From Legionella bozemanae (GTDB lineage Bacteria > Pseudomonadota > Gammaproteobacteria > Legionellales > Legionellaceae): DNA of 64,000 nt. The translations under genes and the position numbers were made by a program. Positions 54,154 through 63,819 of this stretch are shown here, in pieces. Location: positions 186,001 to 250,000 of the forward strand of contig NZ_LBAW01000002.1 of assembly GCF_001648595.1 (NCBI RefSeq), in the 5' to 3' direction. Under the pieces are notes generated by a model. That model saw only the letters and a program-made list of their open reading frames with translations. It ran no database searches and had not been told where the DNA came from. Numbering within the stretch: position 1 is the first letter of the stretch; the number at the start of each line of letters is the position of its first letter.

Positions 54154-55389
54154 TTACTTGATGAGCATCAGCCATTTTGAGGATGGATCAATCTTTTGAT
54201 TATTATTAGGGTTTCCAGCGGTATAATGTTTGCTCATTAAGGTGCTGGTGGCACTATCAAATTTATTATTATTAATATGCTTATTAAGGCAACTACCGAC
54301 ACTAGAGGCAGTTCCTGAACAGAACGCTTGATTAAAATCATAATATTGATTGAGCTGACTCTTAGCAGCAGTATCACCGATGAAATTGTAAGTAATGTAG
54401 TCTTTCAATTTCCATGGAGCCTGTTCATTGGGTCTTGATAAATTTAATGTTTTAAAAGAAGAAGCATTGCCATGATCTGAGCCAATGGAAGCAGAATAAA
54501 CAATTGGAATGACATAACCGTTACTTGCAACTTTAATTGCATGGATTTCATCAAAATGAGTATGGGCTGCGAGCATGCCAATTACAACTTCTGGATAAGC
54601 TTTTATAATGTTTTTGAATGAGTTTTTATAAGTTGTTTCCCAACTTTGTGGAGGAACATGCATGGCTAAAAGAACGCTCTCATGATTTGCTTTACTTGTT
54701 TTGAACTCTTTTTCTAACCATTGCAATTCATCCATAGCTCCGTCGCGAGAAGGAGAAAATCCTGGCCTTGATACAAATACAACACTGTTTAGTGAAATAA
54801 GCTTGAGGTGATCGCCTAAATAAGCAGAGTAATAACCGTATTTAGTATTTTCATTGTCAATACACGTTTCACCATTAAAAGGACATTGAAGTCCTGTTGA
54901 AAGAAATCCATCATCATTTCCTGTTATTGCTTTTAACAAATCAGAAACAGATTCACTGTTGTAGGTAAAGGGTCCATAGTCTCTTTGCAAGGAATCATTA
55001 TTACCAAAAACGTAATACCAGGGGGCTGGGTTTACTTTTTCATTCAGTTGCTCAAAAACTAAATTAATATTGTCGTGGGTTGTTTTACGGCTGTATGCAT
55101 TATGGGCGGGTAAGTCGCCGAGCAATATAACTGCATGATCCGTTTCTTGATGTAAATCAATTTGCTCACCAATTTTAGCGATTAAGGTTGTGAAACTTTT
55201 TTGATCTAATTCTTCAGAGGTGCCTGGACGAGGGTTTATATGAGTCGCTTGACGCTTGGTAATATCCACATGGGGGTCTGAAATTAAAAAAATATTCATT
55301 TGATTTTGATCTGCTGCCAGGGCGGCAAAATTAACCAGATAGAGTGGAATCACGGTTAAAACGGTTATCAATTTTTTGAAACTTAACAT
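54154..55389 (-). CDS. Secreted metallophosphoesterase (acid-sphingomyelinase-like)
   Basis: 411 residues from ATG 55389, eight bases after AGGAGG (the ATG two codons earlier is too close). A signal peptide (LITVLTVIPLYLVNFAALAA) precedes calcineurin-like metal motifs in order: SDPHVD, GDLPAHN, GNND, MHVPP and AHTHFDE. The size and spacing resemble acid sphingomyelinases rather than cyclic-nucleotide phosphodiesterases. Cys-containing insert (LQCPFNGETC) suggests disulfides in the periplasm or outside the cell. It likely cleaves phospho-head groups of host or own lipids. Confidence 0.82.
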   Translation of the reverse strand: MLSFKKLITVLTVIPLYLVNFAALAADQNQMNIFLISDPHVDITKRQATHINPRPGTSEELDQKSFTTLIAKIGEQIDLHQETDHAVILLGDLPAHNAYSRKTTHDNINLVFEQLNEKVNPAPWYYVFGNNDSLQRDYGPFTYNSESVSDLLKAITGNDDGFLSTGLQCPFNGETCIDNENTKYGYYSAYLGDHLKLISLNSVVFVSRPGFSPSRDGAMDELQWLEKEFKTSKANHESVLLAMHVPPQSWETTYKNSFKNIIKAYPEVVIGMLAAHTHFDEIHAIKVASNGYVIPIVYSASIGSDHGNASSFKTLNLSRPNEQAPWKLKDYITYNFIGDTAAKSQLNQYYDFNQAFCSGTASSVGSCLNKHINNNKFDSATSTLMSKHYTAGNPNNNQKIDPSSKWLMLIK

Positions 55390-55743
55390 GTTCATCTCCT
55401 CCTCTGCCTCAGTGACAGAGTAATTTGCTGTTTAGAGTAACGGCTTTAAGAAGCTTTTATTCAACTTACAATGATACGCTTCGTGTTTTTAAGAGAAGTT
55501 AAATTTTGTACGTAAATTACGCAATTAGATTGTTTTTTTAATGATTTTTATTCGTTTATCGGGAGTAGTCATCCTAGGCTGCTCTTGCTCAACTCGCTCT
55601 ATTCGAGTACATTGAAGTGTTTTGCAATTAATAATGTATCGCGGTAAGTTCCCGGTTTCAAGGTAGTTATTAGTAATATAAAGAGTAAATTTTACTTATC
55701 GATTGATTCATTCATCGCAAATAATCTCGGAGGAATAAAAGCA
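55390..55743. other. Intergenic region between divergent genes, nothing assigned
   Basis: About 350 bases, AT-rich. Contains an imperfect direct repeat of ACTCG/CTCG words near 55590 but no gene, repeat family, terminator or unambiguous promoter. Confidence 0.4.
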
Positions 55744-57435
55744 ATGGAAGGTGTATTCATTTGTTTAATACTTCTTTTTCTTATGGTGATCTCTGGAGTA
55801 ATTACACGTTTTGTTTCTTTCCTGCCGACTCCCTTAATCCAAATTACCCTAGGGGCAATTATAGCAGTATTATTTCCCACCTTTGATGTAGGATTTAATC
55901 CTGAAGTTTTTATGTTGTTGTTTATTCCTCCTTTATTATTTAATGACAGTTGGCATTTTCCTAAACGTGAGTTTTTACTCTATACCCGACCAATTATTAT
56001 GTTATCCATTGGATTAGTATTTTTTACTGTGGCGGGAATTGGTTATTTAGTTCATTGGTTAATTCCTCTTATTCCCTTACCTGCTGCTTTTGCATTAGCT
56101 GCAGCTCTTTCCCCAACAGATGCTGTATCACTCCGATCAATGACTGCAGGAACTCGAATACCTGAACGAATTATGCATATCTTACAAGGAGAAGCACTTT
56201 TAAACGATGCTTCAGGTCTGGTTTCGTTTAAATTAGCTGTTGCTGCTATGTTGACTGGCGTGTTTTCACTCAAAGAAGCAGTAGGAAGTTTGTTATTTAT
56301 TAGTGTGGGAGGAATTGCTGTTGGTGTTATTCTTACCTATATCTTTATTTCACTTTTAGGAAAGTTAAGCAAGCATAGCGCTCACGAAACCACTACTGAA
56401 AATTTATTATTGCTGCTTTTACCTTTTACTGTATATCTTGCTGCAGAAAAATTAGGTTTTTCAGGAGTACTGGCTGCTGTTGCTGCAGGCTTCACTATTG
56501 ACAGAGCTGGATTTTTAGACCGAACAATGGCCAAAATGCGTATTGAAGGTCATTTTGTTTGGGGGGTCCTTGATCTTACTTTAAATGGAATTATTTTTAT
56601 TCTCTTAGGATTATATTTGCCTCATTCCATTAAATTCTTTGCAACAACAGGCTATAGTTTATCCGAGTATGCACTGATTGTTGTTTTTATTACGGTAACC
56701 TTAATTTTACTTCGTACAGCATGGATTTATTTAACTTTGCCTTTTGAAGCATTAATTTCCAGACGAAATCGTAGCTCTTGGCGTTTCCCTAATATAAAAA
56801 TAATCAGTACTTTTTCACTCGGGGGAGTGCGCGGAGCAATTGCTTTAGCTGCGATTTTATCGTTACCTCATATGATCAATGGAGAGCCTTTTCCAGCACG
56901 AAAGCTTTTAATTATTCTTGTCATTGGTGTTGTGCTTTGTTCGCTATTAATTAGTAGCCTACTTTTGCCTTTGATTACACCGGGTTTGAAAAACTTAATA
57001 CATCGACATGCTCAAGAGGAAGAAAATGAAGCAGTGCTTGCATTATCCAAGGCGGCAGTTGAAGCAATTAAAACAAAAATGAAGAGTTTATGTGACGAGG
57101 TAAATGAGCGGGATCGGGCTTTGTGTATCGAAGTTGCAGATAAATTAATGACTACCTTTAATCAATTTATTGTCTCCAATCAGGGTACTGAAAGTGAAAA
57201 AATGGAGGGTCTATTAGCCTTAACCTTCGAACGACAATTACGATATGCTGCTTTAGAAGGAGCCCATCAGGAATTGCGCACATTGAGGAAAGAAAGAAAA
57301 ATCAATAATACAACAATGATGAAAATTATTTCTAGATTGGATTTGCGGCAAATTGCTTTATATTCGGAACATCAAACAATTTCTAGTTTAGGAAAAACAA
57401 TACAGGGCGCAAAAAATATTTTTGGTGCAAGCTGA
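55744..57435 (+). CDS. Na+/H+ antiporter, CPA1 family (NhaP-like)
   Basis: 563 residues with about 12 membrane helices over residues 1-420. The ion site reads AAALSPTDAVSL, and GEALLNDASGLVSFK has the Asn-Asp pair typical of electroneutral CPA1 exchangers. RGAIALAAILSLP marks helix 10-11. A C-terminal cytosolic helical domain of about 140 residues (KAAVEAIKTKMKSLCDEV region) is expected for regulation. GGAGG precedes the ATG. Exchanges cytosolic Na+ (or K+) for protons in pH homeostasis. Confidence 0.9.
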   Translation: MEGVFICLILLFLMVISGVITRFVSFLPTPLIQITLGAIIAVLFPTFDVGFNPEVFMLLFIPPLLFNDSWHFPKREFLLYTRPIIMLSIGLVFFTVAGIGYLVHWLIPLIPLPAAFALAAALSPTDAVSLRSMTAGTRIPERIMHILQGEALLNDASGLVSFKLAVAAMLTGVFSLKEAVGSLLFISVGGIAVGVILTYIFISLLGKLSKHSAHETTTENLLLLLLPFTVYLAAEKLGFSGVLAAVAAGFTIDRAGFLDRTMAKMRIEGHFVWGVLDLTLNGIIFILLGLYLPHSIKFFATTGYSLSEYALIVVFITVTLILLRTAWIYLTLPFEALISRRNRSSWRFPNIKIISTFSLGGVRGAIALAAILSLPHMINGEPFPARKLLIILVIGVVLCSLLISSLLLPLITPGLKNLIHRHAQEEENEAVLALSKAAVEAIKTKMKSLCDEVNERDRALCIEVADKLMTTFNQFIVSNQGTESEKMEGLLALTFERQLRYAALEGAHQELRTLRKERKINNTTMMKIISRLDLRQIALYSEHQTISSLGKTIQGAKNIFGAS

Positions 57436-57638
57436 ATAAGCGAGCAGAGTGCTAATCTCCCAATGCTTTTTGTAGTTTCTGCTACACTGTATTTATATAA
57501 GAGTATAAGAATAGCAAATGTAGTCTGTATTAATTGAGCGTCAGATCTTTTTCAGATTGTGTTCGTCAAGTCAATATTTGTATCTATATTTTGCAGACAT
57601 ACTTTTAAGTCAGTTTCATTTGAGGTGTAGGGGATTGT

Positions 57639-59261
57639 ATGGCTAAGAAATTAAAAACAATAGTTAAAACAGGTACCACCCCAATCACTAAAGAACAAAA
57701 TCTTCACTCAGATCATCATCCCCAATTATTCGGTAAAACATTAATCTGGAACATAGATAAAGATAATGTCAATGATGATTTAGAAATGAAAGCCTTTGCC
57801 ATCGCTCAAAAAATTAACAAAGGAGATGTTACGAGTGGCATGTTGCAGGAAGTTCCTCATGATTCCCAAGATAAATTAATCACCAATATCGAGAAGTATT
57901 TAAATCCCAAGCAAAAATTGAGCATGAGGTATAATCAAAATGGTACTCATCCTTTTGGTAATCTTACGTTCAGTTGCAACCCAACTACACCTACCCCCAG
58001 TCAAACATTAGAAAAAGACGTCAAAAAGTTACAACAAAAATATGAAAATTCAGGCGCAACACAGGGGCAAGTTTTAATCACATTGGTTGAGGATGAGAAG
58101 GGCAAAAAAAGGCTTTTGGTCAATGTGCATGCAGAAAGTCCTCCAAAATCCGGAGCTCCTCATCCTCCAAGAACTCCTCGAGTCGATCTCAATCAAGTCA
58201 TGAAAGATATGGAGCAATTCAGAAAAAATCATAGCGATATCGATGTGGTTGTGGGCGGTGATATGAATAAAGGACCTAAGGGTTTGCCTAAGGAGATGCC
58301 CAACTATCGAGCAAATCCCAATTTTAGATACCAACACAGTGAAGCGAATACCGCCTTTAAACAAGACGGAACAGGTATCGCCGTAGACGCTGTTTTTTCA
58401 ACGGAAAAAGGAATTGATTTAAAAACTCAAAAGAAAATGAATTCTTTTAATGAAAATTTTCGAAAAGCTTTTAAGAAAAGCAAAGATGAAAAAGAACAAT
58501 TAGCACAACAAGAAAAAATGAAACCAGTAGTTGATTTACAAAAAAATCTTAAAAGCAGTCCTGCTTTTACTACTGCAACAGTGCATACGGGTCATTATCA
58601 GCAAAAAATTAAGCAAGATACCCAACAGGATTTTCCTGTAAAGTTAGTTTTCCAAGATGCACGACAAGCGCGGCAATTTACCAATCATGTTTCGCTAAGG
58701 GATAAGAAAAATTTATTTCAAAATGAAAATGAAGTTTATCTAACTCAGGGGGCAGTTGCTAAGATATTAACCCTTGATATTAATCAACCCAAACTTGTAT
58801 TTACTCATGTAATGCAGGGGCATCAAGATGAAAAACCTTCTAAACAAAAAACAGAAGAATTACAACAAAAATGTATGGAACAAATAAAAGCAGTTAAAGG
58901 AGTGCAAATTTCTGCTGTACCTACTGTTAAATATGAAAATACTAAAATACGTCAAGACACTCGTGGAGAAATAGACTATTCCATACAACTGACCTTTGCG
59001 AGCAAGGAGGAAGCTCGTGCGTTTAGTGATGCAATGGGTTATAAAAATAAAACTTTATTATTTCAAGATGGTAATAAAGTGTATATCGCAAAAGATGCTG
59101 AAGCGGATTTTCTTAAAAAGATGTGTAAACCGGAAAATAGCGCAAGTTTCAAAACACATTTAGCAACGCTCAAATCATCATCACCATTATCACAACCTAA
59201 GGAATTACTAGAAGATGTTGAGATGAGTGCACCTAAAAGTGCTCAGGGCCCTCTATCTTAA
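57639..59261 (+). CDS. DNase I-like (EEP) fold protein with duplicated C-terminal domain, effector candidate
   Basis: 540 residues. The N-terminal 260 show endonuclease/exonuclease/phosphatase landmarks: SGMLQEVP (metal Glu), FGNLTF, LLVNVHAES (Asn/His), DVVVGGDMN (Asp-x-Asn) and AVDAVFST at the end. The C-terminal half holds two related units (about 325-400 and 420-505): both contain QDT, a hydrophobic strand, AR-x-F and LFQ..N.VY. No signal peptide. AGGGG precedes the ATG. It may hydrolyse nucleic acid or inositol phosphates; the substrate is not determined. Effector status is inferred from style. Confidence 0.7.
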   Translation: MAKKLKTIVKTGTTPITKEQNLHSDHHPQLFGKTLIWNIDKDNVNDDLEMKAFAIAQKINKGDVTSGMLQEVPHDSQDKLITNIEKYLNPKQKLSMRYNQNGTHPFGNLTFSCNPTTPTPSQTLEKDVKKLQQKYENSGATQGQVLITLVEDEKGKKRLLVNVHAESPPKSGAPHPPRTPRVDLNQVMKDMEQFRKNHSDIDVVVGGDMNKGPKGLPKEMPNYRANPNFRYQHSEANTAFKQDGTGIAVDAVFSTEKGIDLKTQKKMNSFNENFRKAFKKSKDEKEQLAQQEKMKPVVDLQKNLKSSPAFTTATVHTGHYQQKIKQDTQQDFPVKLVFQDARQARQFTNHVSLRDKKNLFQNENEVYLTQGAVAKILTLDINQPKLVFTHVMQGHQDEKPSKQKTEELQQKCMEQIKAVKGVQISAVPTVKYENTKIRQDTRGEIDYSIQLTFASKEEARAFSDAMGYKNKTLLFQDGNKVYIAKDAEADFLKKMCKPENSASFKTHLATLKSSSPLSQPKELLEDVEMSAPKSAQGPLS

Positions 59262-59318
59262 TGGTTTTCTTTTTGCTGGGAGTGATCATTTAATACCTAA
59301 TACTTTGAGAGAAAGCGT

Positions 59319-59352
59319 GTAGCTTTCGGGCTAAGCTACTCCCCGTTTTTTT
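59319..59352 (+). terminator. Likely terminator of the EEP-fold gene
   Basis: GTAGCTT (59319-59325) and AAGCTAC (59333-59339) form a 7-bp stem, followed six bases later by a run of seven T. It lies between convergent genes and points along the plus strand. Confidence 0.5.
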
Positions 59353-59392
59353 AGACAACACTTCCATCGTGCCACTGCTCAGAATATAATTT

Positions 59393-60412
59393 TTACTTGC
59401 CTCCGAAACAAGCTGCAAGCGTTACTGCATTACTTTCAGGAAGCCAATGACCGTAATGTTCTCCATGCCAACGACGGGTTTTCTCAAGCTTAGCTTGCAC
59501 CATTTGCGGTGTAAGGCCTTCACGACTAATCCACTGAGCACAACGTTTTTTAATTTGTCTACGAATTTGACTTCGGTTAAAAGAATATCGGCAAGGATTA
59601 TACGCTTCATTTAAATTATCTGAGATATAAGGCTTGAGTAGATTTTCCTTGGTAACGTGCTTGGAAAACTCCCATTGATTTCCATTTAAAACCAGGATGG
59701 GAGGAAGCGTACGATCGCCAATTTTTACGCTATGGCCAAGATTCATATAAAATTTCCATCCCGCATAATTTCCCGATAAATCACCATTGGAATAAACGCC
59801 ATTAGCTAATGTACCCAAATAAGTTTGTTCAAGGATTTGACCATATAAAACAATCGCAGCATGGGCTTGTTCCGCAGGTTTTCCATGATCCAGATAATAC
59901 ATATAAATTTTGTAGTAGGTATGGCCCATCATGAAAAAATGGCCTAGCTTATCTGTACCAAAGTAATGGCCGTACATATTGATTGTGGGGGCAAGTCCAA
60001 TTAAAAATAAGGGGGATTGTGAAAAAACGAGCCAATAAACCGTTTTCCAAGGTAAGACTTCTTTATAGAGTAGAGGTTTGGATTCTTTGGGTAAACGACG
60101 TAACCAGCGTGGAAAACCTGGGCCAGTATATTTATATACCAAATCAACGAGGTAGCTATCATTACGACGTGATGCCAATTGGGATGCTGCGTGTCGGCTA
60201 TGTTGAGCTCTTGGCAGAAGCATTTGAATTTCTGAATTGGTTTGAGCAATCACTTTTTCGAGCACTTCATAAAGTCTGTAGCTTGCTACTGGACCGATGT
60301 CTTGCAGTTCGCCAGGAGGAAGGGTGAATTGATCCGTTTCTTCTGCCTGAATTTCTTGTATCCTCAAAAAACTAACCAATACAATTAAAAAGAAAATCCT
60401 TGTAAAAACCAT
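59393..60412 (-). CDS. Exported hypothetical protein
   Basis: 339 residues with a signal peptide (RIFFLIVLVSFLRIQEIQA). Rich in Tyr, Trp and His; DKLGHFFMMGHTYYKIYMYY is a conserved-looking helix with metal-type His residues, and ETYL/NGVYSNGDLSGNYAGWKFYMN follows. The C-terminus holds paired Cys (NPCRYSF, KKRCAQW, AACFGG). I do not recognise a characterised family, though the GTDKLGHF stretch recalls small membrane-associated proteins of the YfiM type. GGGAAG precedes the ATG. Probably periplasmic. Confidence 0.65.
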   Translation of the reverse strand: MVFTRIFFLIVLVSFLRIQEIQAEETDQFTLPPGELQDIGPVASYRLYEVLEKVIAQTNSEIQMLLPRAQHSRHAASQLASRRNDSYLVDLVYKYTGPGFPRWLRRLPKESKPLLYKEVLPWKTVYWLVFSQSPLFLIGLAPTINMYGHYFGTDKLGHFFMMGHTYYKIYMYYLDHGKPAEQAHAAIVLYGQILEQTYLGTLANGVYSNGDLSGNYAGWKFYMNLGHSVKIGDRTLPPILVLNGNQWEFSKHVTKENLLKPYISDNLNEAYNPCRYSFNRSQIRRQIKKRCAQWISREGLTPQMVQAKLEKTRRWHGEHYGHWLPESNAVTLAACFGGK

Positions 60413-60611
60413 AATTCTTCCCTTTCCTAAATCGTTATGACATTAGAATACAAAAGCTTTTCCACTGTCTAGAAAAATTGCTTATGAAATGTATTTTTCA
60501 ATGAATTGAGAATAAATAGGGGACTTAACTTTAAGTTAAGGTTAAAGGTTTATTATCTAGTTATTAAGAAGCAGAGAATTTTCAGTATCTTGAATGCTAT
60601 CGAGGTTTCCC

Positions 60612-62285
60612 ATGTCAAAAAAGCAGAAAGTAAATACTGGTCAACATTTAATTATACCAAATCTCAATAAATACCTTAAATATCATAATTTACCGATCAA
60701 ATTAGATGAAGAGGGAATTTGTCATGCCTTATCCACTTTATACATTCAATATGTGTTAGAAGGAAAAGAACAGGAATTTGTGGAGATCTTATCGTTTATT
60801 GCACAAAAAATTCCTCCGACAACTGAGCTCAATGTGAAATTATTTAGTTTAGTGGAAAAAATAATTGCATTGCAAGTAAGCGATGATCTCAGCACCCGCA
60901 ATAGATTCAGTCAAAGTAACTCAATTGAGCAGTTAGAAGTAAAGGGCAAAGATCTGCGATCGATTTTCCAAATAGGACTTAAAACAAGTCGCGAAAATTG
61001 GGCTGAAATAATAAAGCAAATTGATCTAAAACCAAATGAGGCGATGCGTGTTTGCTCTTTAGATCATGCTATTGCCATTGTGCGCGATGGCAATGGATAT
61101 AAAGTATATGACCCTAATAATTCAATAGTGAGCAAGAGATTTGATGACGTAACCAAGATGACAAAGTGGTTATCGGGTACAGCATATAATTTTTCAATAC
61201 TTCCCTTTGCGTGGCGTACGACGCTTGATATGCATATTGATGTGATAAGTACTGAGCTTCCAAGTGATAGAACATTTCCAGATAAGAAAGCACTTCTTGA
61301 TAAGTATTTAACACCAGTACAAAAAAAATTAAACCCTAAGGTTGGTGGTGGTTTATACTTTGCTATGAAATATGATGATGCTGAGGCCGCTGAATATATT
61401 TTCAATGATAGCAAGACGCAATTATCTGAAGACGAACTTTCAAATGCTGGAATAGTGGCAATTAATAGTGATTCAGCAAAAGCCCTTGAGAAACTCATAC
61501 ATAAATTACAAAAAGAGAATAAAAATGAGTTACTAGGGCCTTTTTTCATGCTTGCGTGTCAAAACGGAAGTTATAGATGCTTTGCAATGTTATTGCAAGG
61601 ACAGGAGATAAGAGATCTGTATGAAGAAATTATTTCTGATGCCCATGAAATGATATTAAAAAAAGTTTTTGCAGGCCTGAATGATCATTTAATTGGTAGA
61701 GTAATGGATGACGTTCTAAAGAAACATAATGCGAATGTTTTTACTCCGAGACTCTTAACTGATTTGATTGATATTTCTATTAAGGAACGAAATTATCAAG
61801 GCGTCAAACTTATTGCGGAAAAAATTAATGATTTGGCCAAAAAAATTGATGATCCAGAACTGCGATTAAAATTTTTGAAGAAAGCAATAAAGCAAAATGA
61901 TCCTTTAATGGTTAGAGTATTAATCGAAAAGCTTAAAATAACAAAAGATGAATTAAATTGTATGGATATAAGCATTACCATGATAAATAAGCAAAACATT
62001 GAAATATTCACCACATTGAAAAAGAAGGGGTATGAGTTTTCACCTCAAGCAGTTGATTTAATTGAAAGAAAACAAAAAAATAGCGTTGGTTTTTTAAAGA
62101 GTTTGGGGATAGCATTGATTAGTTTTTCAGAGTTTCTTCTGCAGCAAAGTAAGATAAAAGTAGATAATAATAAACTCAGGCTCTTTTTTGATTTCAAGAA
62201 GAAATTTGTTGACATAAAACTGAATGACACATTAACACAAGGCCCGCAAGATGATCCGACGATTAAATCTTTTTCTGGTAATTAA
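60612..62285 (+). CDS. YopT-like cysteine-protease-fold protein with ankyrin-like region, effector candidate
   Basis: 557 residues from ATG 60612, with GAGG six bases upstream; an ATG six codons earlier is rejected. A Cys-His-Asp set appears in order: EEGICHALSTLY (Cys37), SLDHAIAIV (His152) and KVYDPN (Asp167), as in papain-fold C58/YopT enzymes. Residues 230-450 carry short alpha-helical pairs like ankyrin repeats (GGLYFAMKYDDAEAAEYIF, AINSDSAKALEKLIHKL, ACQNGSYRCFAMLLQ). No signal peptide. It is likely a translocated host-directed protease or acyltransferase. Confidence 0.65.
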   Translation: MSKKQKVNTGQHLIIPNLNKYLKYHNLPIKLDEEGICHALSTLYIQYVLEGKEQEFVEILSFIAQKIPPTTELNVKLFSLVEKIIALQVSDDLSTRNRFSQSNSIEQLEVKGKDLRSIFQIGLKTSRENWAEIIKQIDLKPNEAMRVCSLDHAIAIVRDGNGYKVYDPNNSIVSKRFDDVTKMTKWLSGTAYNFSILPFAWRTTLDMHIDVISTELPSDRTFPDKKALLDKYLTPVQKKLNPKVGGGLYFAMKYDDAEAAEYIFNDSKTQLSEDELSNAGIVAINSDSAKALEKLIHKLQKENKNELLGPFFMLACQNGSYRCFAMLLQGQEIRDLYEEIISDAHEMILKKVFAGLNDHLIGRVMDDVLKKHNANVFTPRLLTDLIDISIKERNYQGVKLIAEKINDLAKKIDDPELRLKFLKKAIKQNDPLMVRVLIEKLKITKDELNCMDISITMINKQNIEIFTTLKKKGYEFSPQAVDLIERKQKNSVGFLKSLGIALISFSEFLLQQSKIKVDNNKLRLFFDFKKKFVDIKLNDTLTQGPQDDPTIKSFSGN

Positions 62286-63172
62286 ACAAATTGTGGTGGG
62301 TTCGGAGCATAAAAATCAAGAAAGGCGCTAATCTTGGGTAGCTCCGATCCATGAGGTTGATAAAAAGTAAAAACTTCATATCGTTTAAATTCGATTTCTG
62401 GGAGAACTTGTATGAGCGTTTTTTCCTTAAGCGCATTTTCAACCAGTCGATCACCTGTTAAAAAAAGACCTATTCCGTTTTTACATGCCTGGTTTAGCGC
62501 ATTAAAGTCATCCATAAAAAGTATTGGCTTTGGACAGGGTAAGTACGTTCCATTTTCTAATGGAAGCTCTGTAGCAGGTTTCCTTAGACTATGTGAAATA
62601 AAAGGAAATGACATAAGATCAGCAGCCTGAGCAGGCATGCCATATTGTGTAATTAAACTTGGAGCTGCACAAAGAATATTGGTAATAGGCCGCATCCTTC
62701 TATATTTTAAGTGATCAGTAAAAGGTGGAATCTCAGGAAAGCCAACCATCACATCGATGTCTTTTCGTGCCAAATCATTATCTTGCTCCGAGAATAAAAA
62801 TTCACACTCAATTAAAGGATATTGTTTAATAAAATCAGAAAGTCTATCTAAAATTAACTCGCTTGCAAGAATGCTCGAAACCAAAATAGTAATTTGGCCT
62901 TGAGGAACTGTGTGTCGTGATTCAATAAATTGTTCGATGAATTGGGTTTCTTGGAGTAATCTCTGACATTTTTCCAGGAGCATGATACCAAATAAAGTCA
63001 GCTGTACCTTGCGCGTGTCTCGAATAAAGAGTTTTTCACCCAATTGATATTCCAGATTTTTAATTTGCTTACTCACAGCCGTTGCCGTGATACTCAACTT
63101 CTCTGCGGCACGATTGTAATTGAGATGTTCTGCAACTTTTATGAAACATCTTATTTGGGAAAGATTAAACAT
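62282..63172 (-). CDS. LysR-family transcriptional regulator
   Basis: 296 residues. Typical N-terminus: FNLSQIRCFIKVAEHLNYNRAAEKLSITATAVSKQIKNLE, then LGEKLFIRDTRKVQLTLFG. The effector domain contains GQITILVSSILASELI and a polar pocket (MPAQAADLMSFPFISH). Diverges from the VOC gene across about 130 bp, its likely target. Its 3' end overlaps the convergent protease-like gene by 4 bp. Confidence 0.9.
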   Translation of the reverse strand: MFNLSQIRCFIKVAEHLNYNRAAEKLSITATAVSKQIKNLEYQLGEKLFIRDTRKVQLTLFGIMLLEKCQRLLQETQFIEQFIESRHTVPQGQITILVSSILASELILDRLSDFIKQYPLIECEFLFSEQDNDLARKDIDVMVGFPEIPPFTDHLKYRRMRPITNILCAAPSLITQYGMPAQAADLMSFPFISHSLRKPATELPLENGTYLPCPKPILFMDDFNALNQACKNGIGLFLTGDRLVENALKEKTLIQVLPEIEFKRYEVFTFYQPHGSELPKISAFLDFYAPNPPQFV

Positions 63173-63303
63173 AATAAAGTATTGGTCATTAAATATATTT
63201 ATAATTATAAACTAAAAGTTCATAATGGCAGAAATAATATTGATTAATATTGGAACAATTAAACTGTAGAATATAAATAAATCAAAGCAATTAGGGGCTT
63301 ATT

Positions 63304-63681
63304 ATGAAATATCAATATCATCATGTTGGAATACCGGTAACTGCCCCCCGTCCTGGCGAGCGTTATAGTTCTGTTATGGACATGTATACCTCGGGAGGAG
63401 ACTTGCCTGGTCGAATTCAATATCATCGATTTGGCCCAAATTGTCCTTTGCATCAGCTGATTCAAACGCAACCACATATAGCCTATAAGGTAGATAGTAT
63501 TGATGAAGCAATAAAGGGAAAACATGTGCTTCTGGAACCCTATTTTCCATTAAAAAATTTTAGAGTGGCTATGATAGAGGAGCATGGAGCCATAATTGAG
63601 TTCATTGAAACAAGTTTATCTGAAGACGAAATATGGGATGATGCAAAGCACCAGGATTCAATGTTATATCCTAAAGAATAA
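63304..63681 (+). CDS. VOC (glyoxalase/extradiol-dioxygenase-fold) protein
   Basis: 125 residues of one vicinal-oxygen-chelate domain: YHHVGIPV at the N-terminus (metal His), HIAYKVDSIDEAIKGKHVLLEPYFPL, and RVAMIEEHGAIIEFIET with the terminal metal Glu. AGGGG lies six bases before the ATG. Small VOC proteins act in aromatic ring cleavage, glyoxal detoxification or drug binding. Divergent to the LysR regulator, suggesting inducible expression. The ligand is unknown. Confidence 0.78.
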   Translation: MKYQYHHVGIPVTAPRPGERYSSVMDMYTSGGDLPGRIQYHRFGPNCPLHQLIQTQPHIAYKVDSIDEAIKGKHVLLEPYFPLKNFRVAMIEEHGAIIEFIETSLSEDEIWDDAKHQDSMLYPKE

Positions 63682-63819
63682 GCGTAGTCTGGCTGCAAGC
63701 AAAAGCAACTTGGTTGCCTTGAAATCAAATTATATCAGTAATTTTAAAAACTGATGAATGTTTACACTGAATACCTAATGATTTAAAGTTCATCATTTTG
63801 ATTCATGTTGAGATTGTTT

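Noticed and set aside
63180..63260. Possible LysR operator (ATTAT...ATAAT, AATATT-gatt-AATATT) before the VOC gene
   Set aside because: The region is so AT-rich that such dyads are expected by chance; there is no clear T-N11-A dyad as at 25575.
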